From Pseudomonas sp. UBA5706 (GTDB taxonomy: Bacteria; Pseudomonadota; Gammaproteobacteria; Pseudomonadales; Pseudomonadaceae), in assembly GCF_002419965.1 (NCBI RefSeq), contig NZ_DIHC01000038.1:62001-126000 (forward strand): a stretch of 64,000 nt of DNA, in the 5' to 3' direction. Made by a program: the position numbers and the translations under genes. The notes beneath the pieces were generated by a model, which ran no database searches, had not been told where the DNA came from, and saw only the letters and a list, made by a program, of their open reading frames with translations. Of this stretch, positions 25,728 through 33,742 are shown piece by piece; within the stretch, counting starts at the first letter, position 1, and each line of letters begins with the position of its first letter.

Positions 25728-26588
25728 TCAGCCACGCAATGTGACAAGCCCGTTATTGATCACCACAACGTTTCGCTCCAGTGAGCGCACCCGGAACGCC
25801 ACCTTCTCACCGTCGATCCAGAGCTCGTTGCGAAAGGTTTCTCCAGGATAGGCGGGCGCGGTAAAGCGCCCGAACAGGGAGGCGATGCGGCTACCGTCGT
25901 AATCACAGACCCCCTGCAGGACCGCTCTGCCGGCAATCCCCCACGTGGCGAGGCCGTGCAGGATAGGGCGGTCGAATCCGGCTTTACGCGCCACTTCGGG
26001 ATCGGCGTGCAAGGGATTCCAATCTCCATTGAGCCGGTAAAGCAGGGCCGCGTTGTGGGCAGTGGGCAGGTCGATCACCAGGTCAGCGGCGCGTTCGGGC
26101 ACCGACGGCGGCGGCGCGCTGCTGCGCACAGGCCCACCGAAACCTCCGTCCCCGCGAGCCAGCATGGTCTGGGTGATAGTGCACAACAGGTCCTGGCTGT
26201 CACGCTCGAAAATACGCCGTTCGTAGGTAATCAGTGCGCCCTTGTCCAGACCTTTATCAATAATGTCGACCACGCGGGATTTGCCGATCACATGGGCTTC
26301 GGGCGGCAGTGGTTTATGCAGGGTCAGTCCCTGCTCGGCGTGAACGATGCGCACCCAGTCCAGGCCGGTATTGAGTGTGCGTGGCCAGTAACCAGGGTGA
26401 GCGAGCACCACCCCCATTGTCGGAACAGCTCGTAATCCGGCCTCATACACCAGCGGCAGCTGGGCGGTGTCCATCGGATCGGCCGCATAGCCCAAGCTCA
26501 ACGCATAAAGGATGGCGTCTTTGTGGGTGTAATGCTGGCGGGTGTCCGGAATCTGCAAATTGAGCAGTGCGTCGAAATCCAGGGGCAT
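25728..26588 (-). CDS. MaoC-type enoyl-CoA hydratase, double hotdog
   Basis: A 286-residue paralogue of the protein at 1008. The N-terminal half starts MPLDFDALLNLQIPDTRQHY; the C-terminal half carries YRLNGDWNPLHADP and GFDRPILHG, the hydratase-2 catalytic motif. It should hydrate a trans-2-enoyl-CoA to the (3R)-hydroxy form. I chose ATG 26588; the 15 extra upstream codons have no family similarity. It leads the leftward operon with the SDR at 24875 and is divergent from the second Ltp2-like gene, with operator 7 between them. Confidence 0.91.
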   Translation of the reverse strand: MPLDFDALLNLQIPDTRQHYTHKDAILYALSLGYAADPMDTAQLPLVYEAGLRAVPTMGVVLAHPGYWPRTLNTGLDWVRIVHAEQGLTLHKPLPPEAHVIGKSRVVDIIDKGLDKGALITYERRIFERDSQDLLCTITQTMLARGDGGFGGPVRSSAPPPSVPERAADLVIDLPTAHNAALLYRLNGDWNPLHADPEVARKAGFDRPILHGLATWGIAGRAVLQGVCDYDGSRIASLFGRFTAPAYPGETFRNELWIDGEKVAFRVRSLERNVVVINNGLVTLRG

Positions 26589-26654
26589 GCGGGCGACTCC
26601 TGTGCGGTCTTGTTGTTGGGTCTTGCAGCACATGATGAGCTACGTTAACGTGCA

Positions 26655-26675
26655 TAGCTGATACTATGTCAGTTG
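26655..26675. promoter_or_regulatory. Operator palindrome 7 (divergent MaoC/Ltp2-like promoter)
   Basis: TAGCTGAT-ACTAT-GTCAGTTG. It is almost central in the 155-bp region, 66 bp from the MaoC ATG and 68 bp from the Ltp2-like ATG, so one bound dimer could block both promoters. Confidence 0.75.
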
Positions 26676-26743
26676 CTGGGGTGTCGTCCATCTCTCGCAC
26701 CTCAGATCAGACGCAACCTCATAACAAGAAAATGGAGCGTGCG

Positions 26744-27895
26744 ATGGAGCATTTCCCGCGAGGGCGAACCGCGATTGTCGGTGCAGCTGTTTATGGCATG
26801 GGCGAGTCCCCCGGCCAACGATCACTGGACCTGGCCGCGCATGCGGCATTGCGCGCGCTGGCCGATGCTGGCCTGCAGCTGAGCGAGGTCGATGCGCTGT
26901 TCGTCTGCACACCCGATGATGCCTTGTCTGGTCTGAGCGCCGCCGAATACCTGGGCATCCAGCCGCGCTTCACGGAAAACAACCGCACTGGCGGGTCGGC
27001 CTTCCATTCTCATGTGATCACTGCGGCGCTGATGCTCGATGCCGGTTATTGCGATACAGCGCTGATCATGTACGGCAGCAACCAGCGCACCGCCAGCGGC
27101 GGCCTGGTTTCGATGCGCGTGCCCTCGCCCTATGAAAAGCCGTACCGGCCCCTGACGCCCTTGTCGTCGTATGCGCTGGCGGCCTCCCGGCACATGCATC
27201 AGTTCGGCACCACCCGCGAGCATCTGGCTGAAGTGGCGGTGGCGGCGCGCAACTGGGCCAAGCTGAACCCCGACGCATTCATGCGCGAGGACTTGAGCAT
27301 CGAAGACTGTTTGCGGGCACGCCTGGTGTCAGACCCTTTGAGTGTGCGCGATTGCTGCCTGGTCACCGACGGTGCCGCCGCCATTGTCATGACCCGAGTT
27401 GACCGGGCCCGGGACTTAAAGTCAGAACCCGTCTACGTCCTGGGAGGCGCGGCAGCGACGTGGTACTCCGGCGTTGATCAGGCGACTGACCTCACGGTGA
27501 CCGCCGCACGAGAATCCGGAAAACGGGCCTATGCCATTGCCGGGGTCAGCCCGCAAGACATTGATGTAGTTCAGGTCTACGACGCATTCACTATCAACAC
27601 CTTGCTGTTTCTCGAGGATCTTGGATTCTGTCCCAAGGGCGAGGGCGGCCGGTTCGTGTCCGGCGGCCATATCGGACCGGGTGGCGGGTTGGCGGTCAAT
27701 ACCAACGGTGGCGGTCTGTCGTGTTGCCATCCGGGCATGTATGGCCTGTTCACGCTCGTCGAGTCATGCCAGCAATTGCGTGGCGAAGCGGGGCAGCGCC
27801 AGGTCCGGGATGCCAACCTGGCCTTGGCACATGCCAACGGCGGAACACTGTCCAGCCAGGCGACGATGATTCTTGGGACCGCACAAACCCTCTGA
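26744..27895 (+). CDS. Cysteine-less thiolase-fold protein, Ltp2-like
   Basis: A 383-residue thiolase-superfamily protein. The nucleophile region reads NRTGGSAFHSH with no cysteine; QVYDAFTIN corresponds to the conserved tyrosine block, and NTNGGGLSCCHPGM to the second active-site loop, where His is followed by PGM rather than PLGATG. It is therefore more like a retro-aldolase or condensing relative than a thiolase. ATG 26744 has GGAG seven bases upstream; the longer frame would start inside operator 7. It heads an operon with a crotonase and an epoxide hydrolase. Together with 23660 it makes two such enzymes against two DUF35 proteins. Confidence 0.84.
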   Translation: MEHFPRGRTAIVGAAVYGMGESPGQRSLDLAAHAALRALADAGLQLSEVDALFVCTPDDALSGLSAAEYLGIQPRFTENNRTGGSAFHSHVITAALMLDAGYCDTALIMYGSNQRTASGGLVSMRVPSPYEKPYRPLTPLSSYALAASRHMHQFGTTREHLAEVAVAARNWAKLNPDAFMREDLSIEDCLRARLVSDPLSVRDCCLVTDGAAAIVMTRVDRARDLKSEPVYVLGGAAATWYSGVDQATDLTVTAARESGKRAYAIAGVSPQDIDVVQVYDAFTINTLLFLEDLGFCPKGEGGRFVSGGHIGPGGGLAVNTNGGGLSCCHPGMYGLFTLVESCQQLRGEAGQRQVRDANLALAHANGGTLSSQATMILGTAQTL

Positions 27896-27936
27896 TCGAA
27901 CACTAAATCCGACACGCCAGTTGTGGAGTGAACCTC

Positions 27937-28749
27937 ATGACCGATTGCCTTCCCGTCACCCGCTTCGTGCACACGCAGATCGTCGATCGCGTTGCCGTCG
28001 TCACTCTAAATCGCCCCCCCGTCAACGCACTGGATTCGGTGACCATTCGCGAACTGACCGCGACTTTTAATGCCCTGGCGCGCAGCCGCGATGCCAGCGT
28101 GATCGTGTTCACTGCGCCAGGCGACAACATCTTCTGCGCAGGCATTGACCTCAAGGACTCGTCGCGGCGTCATGCCCGCGAGTTGGTCGAGGACGACTCA
28201 GCCATCGACCTGCTTGATCCCGGCGCGGTGGTACGTGAATGCTTCTGGGCCATCCTGGAGTGCCCGCTGCCGGTGATCGCCGCCGTCAACGGCAAAGCCA
28301 TCGGGGCGGGGTTGGTGCTGGTCGCCAGTTGTGACCTGGTCGTGGCGGCGGAGCATGCCACCTTTTCCGTGCCTGAAATCAAGGCCGGGGTGCTGGGCGG
28401 CGCGCGACACCTGCAGCGGCTGGTCGGCCCTTTCAAGACCCGCAAAATGTTCTTCACCGGTGAGCCGGTGCCTGCGCAGGAGTTCTATCGCCTGGGTGCG
28501 TTCGAAGCCGTGGTGGCGTCGGACAAGTTGATGGAGACGGCGATGCAGCTGGCTTCGCAGATCGCCCGCCACAGCCCGATAGGCCTGCGTCTGGGCAAAG
28601 AGTCGTTGAGCCGGGTGGAGGATTTGTCGCTCAAGGACGGCTACCGTATCGAGCAAGATTACACAGGGCGTGTCACCCGTTATGCCGATTCGGCCGAGGC
28701 CAGACAAGCCTATCTGAACAAGCGCGAGCCGGATTGGTCATGGTCCTGA
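27937..28749 (+). CDS. Enoyl-CoA hydratase/isomerase family protein
   Basis: A 270-residue crotonase. Oxyanion segments are NIFCAGIDLKDS and KAIGAGLVLVASCD, and the first catalytic glutamate is kept in SVPEIKAG with a GVLGGARHLQRL loop behind it. An insertion around HARELVEDDSAIDLLDPG precedes the second segment. ATG 27937 is chosen over GTG 27928 because TGGAG lies eight bases upstream. It lies 41 bp after the Ltp2-like gene and 24 bp before the epoxide hydrolase, in the same operon. Confidence 0.87.
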   Translation: MTDCLPVTRFVHTQIVDRVAVVTLNRPPVNALDSVTIRELTATFNALARSRDASVIVFTAPGDNIFCAGIDLKDSSRRHARELVEDDSAIDLLDPGAVVRECFWAILECPLPVIAAVNGKAIGAGLVLVASCDLVVAAEHATFSVPEIKAGVLGGARHLQRLVGPFKTRKMFFTGEPVPAQEFYRLGAFEAVVASDKLMETAMQLASQIARHSPIGLRLGKESLSRVEDLSLKDGYRIEQDYTGRVTRYADSAEARQAYLNKREPDWSWS

Positions 28750-28773
28750 CCGGGCACATCGATGGAGGATGCC

Positions 28774-29943
28774 ATGCAAGCATTTGAAGTTCAGTGGACA
28801 GAAGAAAGCGTTAATCGATTACTGCACAGGATTGCCGACACCCCGTTGCCGGAAGCCCCGATCAGTGACGGCTGGAAACACGGTTGCGACGCCAATTTCC
28901 TCGCAGGTTTTCGAGACTATTGGGTGAACGACTTCGATTGGCGCGCGTGTGTTGCGGCCTTGAATCGTCACCCGCAATTTATAGCCCGCGTCGAGGGGCT
29001 GGACGTGCATTTTGTCCATGTGCAAGGCGAGAACCAGGGACGCCGCCCGCTGTTGTTGACCCACGGTTGGCCGGGCTCATATATCGAGTTCTGGAACGTC
29101 ATCGAGCCTCTGGCGTTCCCGTCCCGCCATGGTGGCCGGCCCGAAGATGCGTTCGATCTGGTGATTCCCAGCCTGCCGGGTTTCGGCTTCAGCGGTAAAC
29201 CCGGGCAGGTCGTGGGTCAGCGTCAGACGGCGCGCATGTGGAACACTCTGATGACCGAGGTACTCGGTTACCCATGTTACTGCGCCCAAGGCGGTGATTG
29301 GGGTGCGATCGTCACGTCATGGCTGGGACTGGATTTTCCTGATTCGGTACAGGCCATTCACCTGAACATGCTGGGACTGCGCTCGCTGGCGCCGCCGGGC
29401 ACTGATGAGGAGCGGGATTGGCAGCGGCGCGTCGAGGGCGCGCAGCGGGTCTATAGCGGCTATTCGGCGGTGCAGATGTTCAAACCGCAGTCGCTGGTCT
29501 GGGCAACTGCCGGGAATCCGCTGGGGCAGGCCGCCTGGATCCTGGAACGCTTTCATGATTGGGCGGATCTGCGGCAGCGCCCGTTCGAGCAGGTGTTCGA
29601 CCGGGACACGCTGCTGGCGAACCTGATGATCTATCTGATGACCGACAGTTTTGCCAGTTCGATCTGGTACTACCCGGGCGTGGTCAATGACGGTTTCGGC
29701 ATCTTGCCCGATGGCGTGCGATGTGAGACGCCCACCTGGTTCGCCCGTTACCACGGCGATTCGCTAGCGCCTGCGGCCCCGCGCAGTCGAGTTGAGCGGG
29801 TCTACAACCTGAGCCAGGTCAGCGATATCGATGAAGGCGGACACTTTGCGGCGCTCGAAGTCCCACAGCGCTTCGTGGCCGACCTGCACCGCTGGTCAGA
29901 ACACATGCGCAATGGCCTCCCGGCGGGGCTGTCCGGCAATTGA
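28774..29943 (+). CDS. Epoxide hydrolase (microsomal type, with EHN domain)
   Basis: A 389-residue alpha/beta-hydrolase with the N-terminal EHN region of microsomal-type epoxide hydrolases (residues about 1-110: FEVQWTEESVNRLL, WRACVAALNRHPQF). HGWPGS forms the oxyanion hole, QGGDWGA carries the nucleophilic aspartate, and DEGGHFAALE supplies the histidine. It converts an epoxide to a trans-diol. I chose ATG 28774 since GGAGG (28764-28768) precedes it; the ATG at 28762 overlaps that site. Epoxide opening points to an unsaturated, probably terpenoid-like, intermediate oxidised elsewhere. Confidence 0.9.
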   Translation: MQAFEVQWTEESVNRLLHRIADTPLPEAPISDGWKHGCDANFLAGFRDYWVNDFDWRACVAALNRHPQFIARVEGLDVHFVHVQGENQGRRPLLLTHGWPGSYIEFWNVIEPLAFPSRHGGRPEDAFDLVIPSLPGFGFSGKPGQVVGQRQTARMWNTLMTEVLGYPCYCAQGGDWGAIVTSWLGLDFPDSVQAIHLNMLGLRSLAPPGTDEERDWQRRVEGAQRVYSGYSAVQMFKPQSLVWATAGNPLGQAAWILERFHDWADLRQRPFEQVFDRDTLLANLMIYLMTDSFASSIWYYPGVVNDGFGILPDGVRCETPTWFARYHGDSLAPAAPRSRVERVYNLSQVSDIDEGGHFAALEVPQRFVADLHRWSEHMRNGLPAGLSGN

Positions 29944-29964
29944 CGGAGGCGATGCTCACGCCTA

Positions 29965-29985
29965 TAACTGAATAAAGGTCATTTA
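29965..29985. promoter_or_regulatory. Operator palindrome 8 (upstream of di-metal protein)
   Basis: TAACTGAA-TAAAG-GTCATTTA, an island-type palindrome in the 116-bp gap between the epoxide hydrolase and the PF10118 gene, 74 bp before the latter. It suggests that this gene has its own promoter. Confidence 0.62.
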
Positions 29986-30059
29986 TCTAGTTCGGCGATC
30001 TCGGACCACGGGTTGAGCGCTGCGAAATGCCCAAGAATAACGACAAGAGGTCATTGGTA

Positions 30060-30869
30060 ATGAAAGTCCGCCAGCCTGGATTCGATTTCTCCAGCATCAA
30101 TCCGCACTGGGCCCCCGTCAGAGAGTTCGCCCAGAGCTATAACGCTTTTTCCACGGTGCCTGCGCATATCGAACCGTTTCTGGTCAAGGTCATGATGCGC
30201 GTCAAGGAAGTACTCGGGCCTGAGCATCAGGCGTTGCGCAACGACATCGAGATCTTCAACAAGCAGGAAGTGCAGCACTGCAAACAGCACGTAGCGTTCA
30301 ATAAAATGCTCTACAAGTCCGGTTATCCGGGCATGCAGGCGATTGAAAAAAGCTACCGCGACGACTACGCACGATTTCTCGAGCAAAAATCCCTCAGATT
30401 CAACGTCGCCTACTGTGAGGGTTTCGAAGCCATGGGGTCGGCGGCTGGCCAGGTGTTCTTCGAGGAACTGAAGGAGTATCTGGACGGCGCCGACGAATTG
30501 GCAGTCAATCTCTGGAAATGGCACCTGGCCGAAGAGTTCGAACATCGCGAAGTGTGCTTTCAAGCCTACAAGGCACTGTATGGCAAGGGGCTGTTCGCCT
30601 ACCTGTATCGCGTTTGGGGGTTCATGTTTGCCGCCAAGCACATTGGCACTCATACGGCGAGGGTAGCGGCCTATCTTAATGCCGTGGATCGCGAGGCGTT
30701 GTCCGAACCCGAACGCCAGGCGTCGTTGGCCAGAGAAAAGACGCTCAAGGGCAAGATCCGCAAAGCGAGCCGACAACGGCTGTTCAAAGTGCTATCGCCT
30801 TCTTATGACCCAGGCAAGATGGTCCCGTCGCCGGGCATGGTCGAGTTGTTGGCTCGCTATTCGTCCTGA
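30060..30869 (+). CDS. Predicted metal-dependent protein of the PF10118 (ferritin-like di-metal) family
   Basis: A 269-residue mostly helical protein that resembles the predicted metal-dependent hydrolase family PF10118. Candidate metal ligands recur in helical spacing: NKQEVQHCKQHVAF, VAYCEGFEAMG, FFEELKEY and LAEEFEHREVC, i.e. the E...ExxH pairs of a carboxylate-bridged di-metal site. The family has no proven reaction known to me; the ligand set would also suit an oxygen-activating di-iron enzyme. I prefer ATG 30060 with AAGAGG upstream to the ATG at 30027. It has its own operator (29965) and a terminator follows. No other oxygenase candidate is visible in the island. Confidence 0.78.
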   Translation: MKVRQPGFDFSSINPHWAPVREFAQSYNAFSTVPAHIEPFLVKVMMRVKEVLGPEHQALRNDIEIFNKQEVQHCKQHVAFNKMLYKSGYPGMQAIEKSYRDDYARFLEQKSLRFNVAYCEGFEAMGSAAGQVFFEELKEYLDGADELAVNLWKWHLAEEFEHREVCFQAYKALYGKGLFAYLYRVWGFMFAAKHIGTHTARVAAYLNAVDREALSEPERQASLAREKTLKGKIRKASRQRLFKVLSPSYDPGKMVPSPGMVELLARYSS

Positions 30870-30885
30870 AACAGCCGGCTGCCGG

Positions 30886-30909
30886 AAAACGCCGATCGCC
30901 GGCGTTTTT
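30886..30909 (+). terminator. Intrinsic terminator after the PF10118 gene
   Basis: Stem AAAACGCCG / CGGCGTTTT with a 5-base loop (ATCGC), followed by a T run, starts 17 bp after the stop codon. Confidence 0.82.
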
Positions 30910-30956
30910 GCAGGCAGCAATCCTGCGTTTCTGGCGGCAGTCGGATTGACCCTCAG

Positions 30957-31487
30957 TCAATCCGGCGGGTGTCATTGCTTTTTCGTCTGAACCCTTCGAT
31001 CGCCCTGGTCATTTCCCCGGTCGTACCGCACAACAGCTGGGTGCGGTTTTCCAATGCCATGGCGCTGCGTAAATCCGGAGCGCCAAGGTTCGAGTAGATC
31101 ACCTCTTTGCTCATGCGCATGCCGAAGGGCGGATTGGCGGCGATGGCGTGCGATTTTCAGGCATGTGTTCATTACACTCATCGTCGACTGCGCGGTATGA
31201 GAGCAAACCCATCTGCTGGGCTTTATTGCTATCGAAGCGGCGTCCTGTCAACTGCACTTCCATACACCGGAAAAGCCCCACGAGCTTGGGAGCAGCCCGC
31301 TGATGCTGGCTCGCCCGCACTCAGTTCGATGCATGCGTTGGCCACTGCAAGGGTGGTGTTCAGGCACCCCAGGCGAACGTCGGCACCCAACGGCACCGCG
31401 AAGCCATCGCCGGCGACCGGGCCGTTGAGTGTGGCAATCAGGGTTGGCACATGCGAGTGAGCCGGTTTGTACCGTCACTGAGTCCAT
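30957..31487 (-). pseudogene. Broken enoyl-CoA hydratase (crotonase)
   Basis: The minus strand encodes, in order but in different frames, crotonase segments: ATLNGPVAGDGFAVPLGADV with LAVANACIELS, then QLTGRRFDSNKAQQMGLL, and a clean C-terminus ANPPFGMRMSKEVIYSNL to EGFRRKSNDTRRID followed by TGA at 30957-30959. The N-terminal oxyanion region is missing or unrecognisable, and at least two frameshifts separate the parts. It lies 4 bp downstream of the SDR at 31492, so it was probably once part of that leftward operon. Confidence 0.85.
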
Positions 31488-31491
31488 GACA

Positions 31492-32382
31492 TCACTCCTG
31501 CCGGGCGTTTTTATCGGCAGAGGTATTGCTGCGAATTTTCTCGCGGGCTTGTGTCCATTGATCGTCGCTCCACTCGGTCAAGGCGGCGAAGTTGGCGCCG
31601 TTGCCCTGATAGCCGGCACCGTCGATGGCGATCGTCTGGGCGCTGATGAACTCTGACCCGGGGGCGAGCAGAAACGTGAGCAGATTGCACAGTTCTTCGG
31701 GGCGGCCATGTCGGCGCATCGGGTTACTGGCGGCCTCGTTGAAGCCCTGTTCGTCTGTCAGCAGCTGCGAAGACATACCGGGCGTTGGAAATGCACCGGG
31801 GCAGACTGCGTTCAGACGAATCCCGTGGCGGCCCCATTCCACAGCCAATGATTGGGTCATCGACAATAATCCACTCTTGGACATGGCCGCCGGTGCGGCA
31901 AAGGGACCGCCGTTCCACACCCACGTCGTGAGGATCGATACCACCGAGGCGGCCTGGCCCGCCGCAATCCACCGCCTTGCGCAGCCTGTCGTGACAAGGA
32001 AGGTGCCGCGCATCGTGGTTTCAGCGATGGCGTTGAAGCCATTTACCGAAATGGTTTCGGCTCTGGCAATAAAGTTGGCCGCAGCGTTGTTGACCAGCCC
32101 CGTCAGCGCACCTCCGTCCTCCCAGATTGCCTCCAGCAGGCTGTCTATGCTCGAAGGGTTTCGCAGGTCACAGACCATCGCCTTGACCTGTTCGGTGCCG
32201 ACGCTTTCGTTGATGGCCCGAGCCGTATCTTGCACAACCGCCTGGCGACGGCTGCAGATGTAAACGGTTGCACCGCAATCAGCGAAGGAGGCGGCCAGAA
32301 TACGACCCAGCCCGGTGCCGCCACCGGTGACGAGAATACGCTGCCCGGCAAGAATGTCGGGCTTGAACATGGTCTTTGTCAT
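31492..32382 (-). CDS. 2,4-dienoyl-CoA-reductase-like SDR
   Basis: A 296-residue short-chain dehydrogenase of the DECR-like branch: TGGGTGLGR cofactor loop, VNNAAANFIA (characteristic of dienoyl-CoA reductases), and the SKSGLLSMTQSLAVEWG helix with the active-site lysine, followed by CPGAFPT. Where related proteins have a tyrosine in the strand before the active-site loop (TIYAETG in mammalian DECR1) it reads TTWVWNG, so the usual tyrosine appears replaced by tryptophan. Function as a reductase is therefore uncertain. The start is ATG 32382 (a second ATG lies four codons in). Crotonase relics flank it on both sides. Confidence 0.8.
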   Translation of the reverse strand: MTKTMFKPDILAGQRILVTGGGTGLGRILAASFADCGATVYICSRRQAVVQDTARAINESVGTEQVKAMVCDLRNPSSIDSLLEAIWEDGGALTGLVNNAAANFIARAETISVNGFNAIAETTMRGTFLVTTGCARRWIAAGQAASVVSILTTWVWNGGPFAAPAAMSKSGLLSMTQSLAVEWGRHGIRLNAVCPGAFPTPGMSSQLLTDEQGFNEAASNPMRRHGRPEELCNLLTFLLAPGSEFISAQTIAIDGAGYQGNGANFAALTEWSDDQWTQAREKIRSNTSADKNARQE

Positions 32383-32397
32383 GGGGAGGGCTCCGGG

Positions 32398-32480
32398 TCA
32401 ACGGCCAATAAAGTGAGGGGGACGTTTCTGCAGAAACGCATTGAAACCATCCTGGCCGCACAGCCCCTCCGCGGCAACAG
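32398..32480 (-). pseudogene. C-terminal crotonase remnant
   Basis: The minus strand reads VAAEGLCGQDGFNAFLQKR then PPHFIGR and a TGA at 32398-32400. This is the standard C-terminal end of an enoyl-CoA hydratase (E-G-...-F-L-x-K-R-x-P-x-F-x-G-R). No upstream portion is found before the GldA-like gene stop at 32511, so only about 26 codons survive. Confidence 0.75.
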
Positions 32481-32510
32481 GCAACTGACCGCCATGTCCG
32501 GCGACATCAT

Positions 32511-33593
32511 CTATATGTTAGTGGTGAGCCGTTCCACCTGATGAATCGCGGCTTCCAATTGGTCAGCGTCGACCGGCGGAGCAAAGCGCAACGCGCTCGG
32601 ACTGACCATGGACATTCGCGCCAGCTCTTGCACTTCGGCCTCGGTCGGCGAGTGCAGACCGAAATCCGCCAGGCGGGTTGGCAGGCCCGTCTGGCGGTAG
32701 AAATCGCAGAGCTCATGGACGAAGGCCAGCTCACGTTTTTCCATGATCAACTGTACGAGTAGCCCATAGGCCACGTGATCGCCGTGGAGGGTGCCGCGTG
32801 CCCGCCCCAGATAGGAGAAGCCACGAGCCAGGGCATGGGCCAGGGACAGGCCTGCATTCTCGAAGCTAACCGTGCTCAGCAGTACGGTCGCTTCAACCAG
32901 TGCTTCCAGATGAGCATCGACGCGCTTTTCCTCGACTGCTTTGATCGCCGCCACTGCGTGGGTTCTGATGGCCTGATAACAGGCTTCGGCCGCCATCAGG
33001 CCGGTCAGTGAAGGCGGTGTCCCAAGCAGGGTTGTTGCTCCGGCCGCATGGCAGGCGTGGGCTTCGAATTTTTTCGAAATCGCATCGCCGATTCCTGCCC
33101 TGAGGAAGCGAACCGGGGCATCGGCGATGACTTGGGTATCGACAAGGACCAATTGCGGGTTGCGTGGCAGATGCAGGATCTCTTGCATGATGTGGTGCTC
33201 GTCATACACCGCGATGGCTGCACTGGCGGGGCCGTCGTTGGAGGCTATGGTGGGTACGCTGATCATTGGCCGTTCAAGCGCTAACGCAACGCCTTTGGCG
33301 GTGTCCAGCGCTTTCCCGCCACCGACGCCGACTATCATGTCCGCACCGTAGGCCTGCGCCTGATGCGCCAGCGCGTCGATGGCGGCGCGGGTGATTTCTC
33401 CGGGGAACACCTCAAGCCTGATGTCCAGTGCAGCGTCCCGAAAGCTGTCAGTAATTCGCTTTCCCAGCAAACGTGCTATGTCTGCATCGGTGATGACGAA
33501 CGCGTGCTTGCCCAGTACCGAACAGTGTTGCCCCAGGTCATTCAGTGCACCCGCGCCCTGAATGTAGCGAGAAGTAGTGGCAAAGATCCGCAT
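32511..33593 (-). CDS. Iron-containing alcohol dehydrogenase, GldA-like
   Basis: A 360-residue metal-dependent polyol/alcohol dehydrogenase. VGGGKALDTAKG binds NAD, PTIASNDGPASA is the glycerol-dehydrogenase signature, and the metal ligands appear as the aspartate in GIGDAISKKFEA and the histidines in SLAHALARG and LHGDHVAYG. It would oxidise a vicinal diol or secondary alcohol, which suits the trans-diol made by the epoxide hydrolase at 28774; that link is inferred. It is leftward and divergent from the crotonase at 33743 across operator 9. GldA itself is not implied. Confidence 0.88.
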   Translation of the reverse strand: MRIFATTSRYIQGAGALNDLGQHCSVLGKHAFVITDADIARLLGKRITDSFRDAALDIRLEVFPGEITRAAIDALAHQAQAYGADMIVGVGGGKALDTAKGVALALERPMISVPTIASNDGPASAAIAVYDEHHIMQEILHLPRNPQLVLVDTQVIADAPVRFLRAGIGDAISKKFEAHACHAAGATTLLGTPPSLTGLMAAEACYQAIRTHAVAAIKAVEEKRVDAHLEALVEATVLLSTVSFENAGLSLAHALARGFSYLGRARGTLHGDHVAYGLLVQLIMEKRELAFVHELCDFYRQTGLPTRLADFGLHSPTEAEVQELARMSMVSPSALRFAPPVDADQLEAAIHQVERLTTNI

Positions 33594-33671
33594 ATGGTGC
33601 TCCTGAATGATCCAGTGAGTTGGTGACTGATTAGCTTGTCAGCGTTCCTGACCTGCTATACATTCTACACA

Positions 33672-33692
33672 TAACTGATTGAATGTCAGCTT
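33672..33692. promoter_or_regulatory. Operator palindrome 9 (divergent GldA-like/crotonase promoter)
   Basis: TAACTGAT-TGAAT-GTCAGCTT, 50 bp before the crotonase ATG and 78 bp from the GldA-like ATG. A looser copy, GACTGATT-AGCTT-GTCAGCGT, is seen at 33625-33645 closer to the GldA-like gene. Confidence 0.72.
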
Positions 33693-33742
33693 TGGTCTGT
33701 CACAACAAAAACAACACCCATGGAAAATGCTGGAGAGCGACG

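Noticed and set aside
31107..31460. Plus-strand 117-codon frame over the crotonase relic
   Set aside because: The minus strand carries ordered crotonase segments and the plus frame has no similarity.
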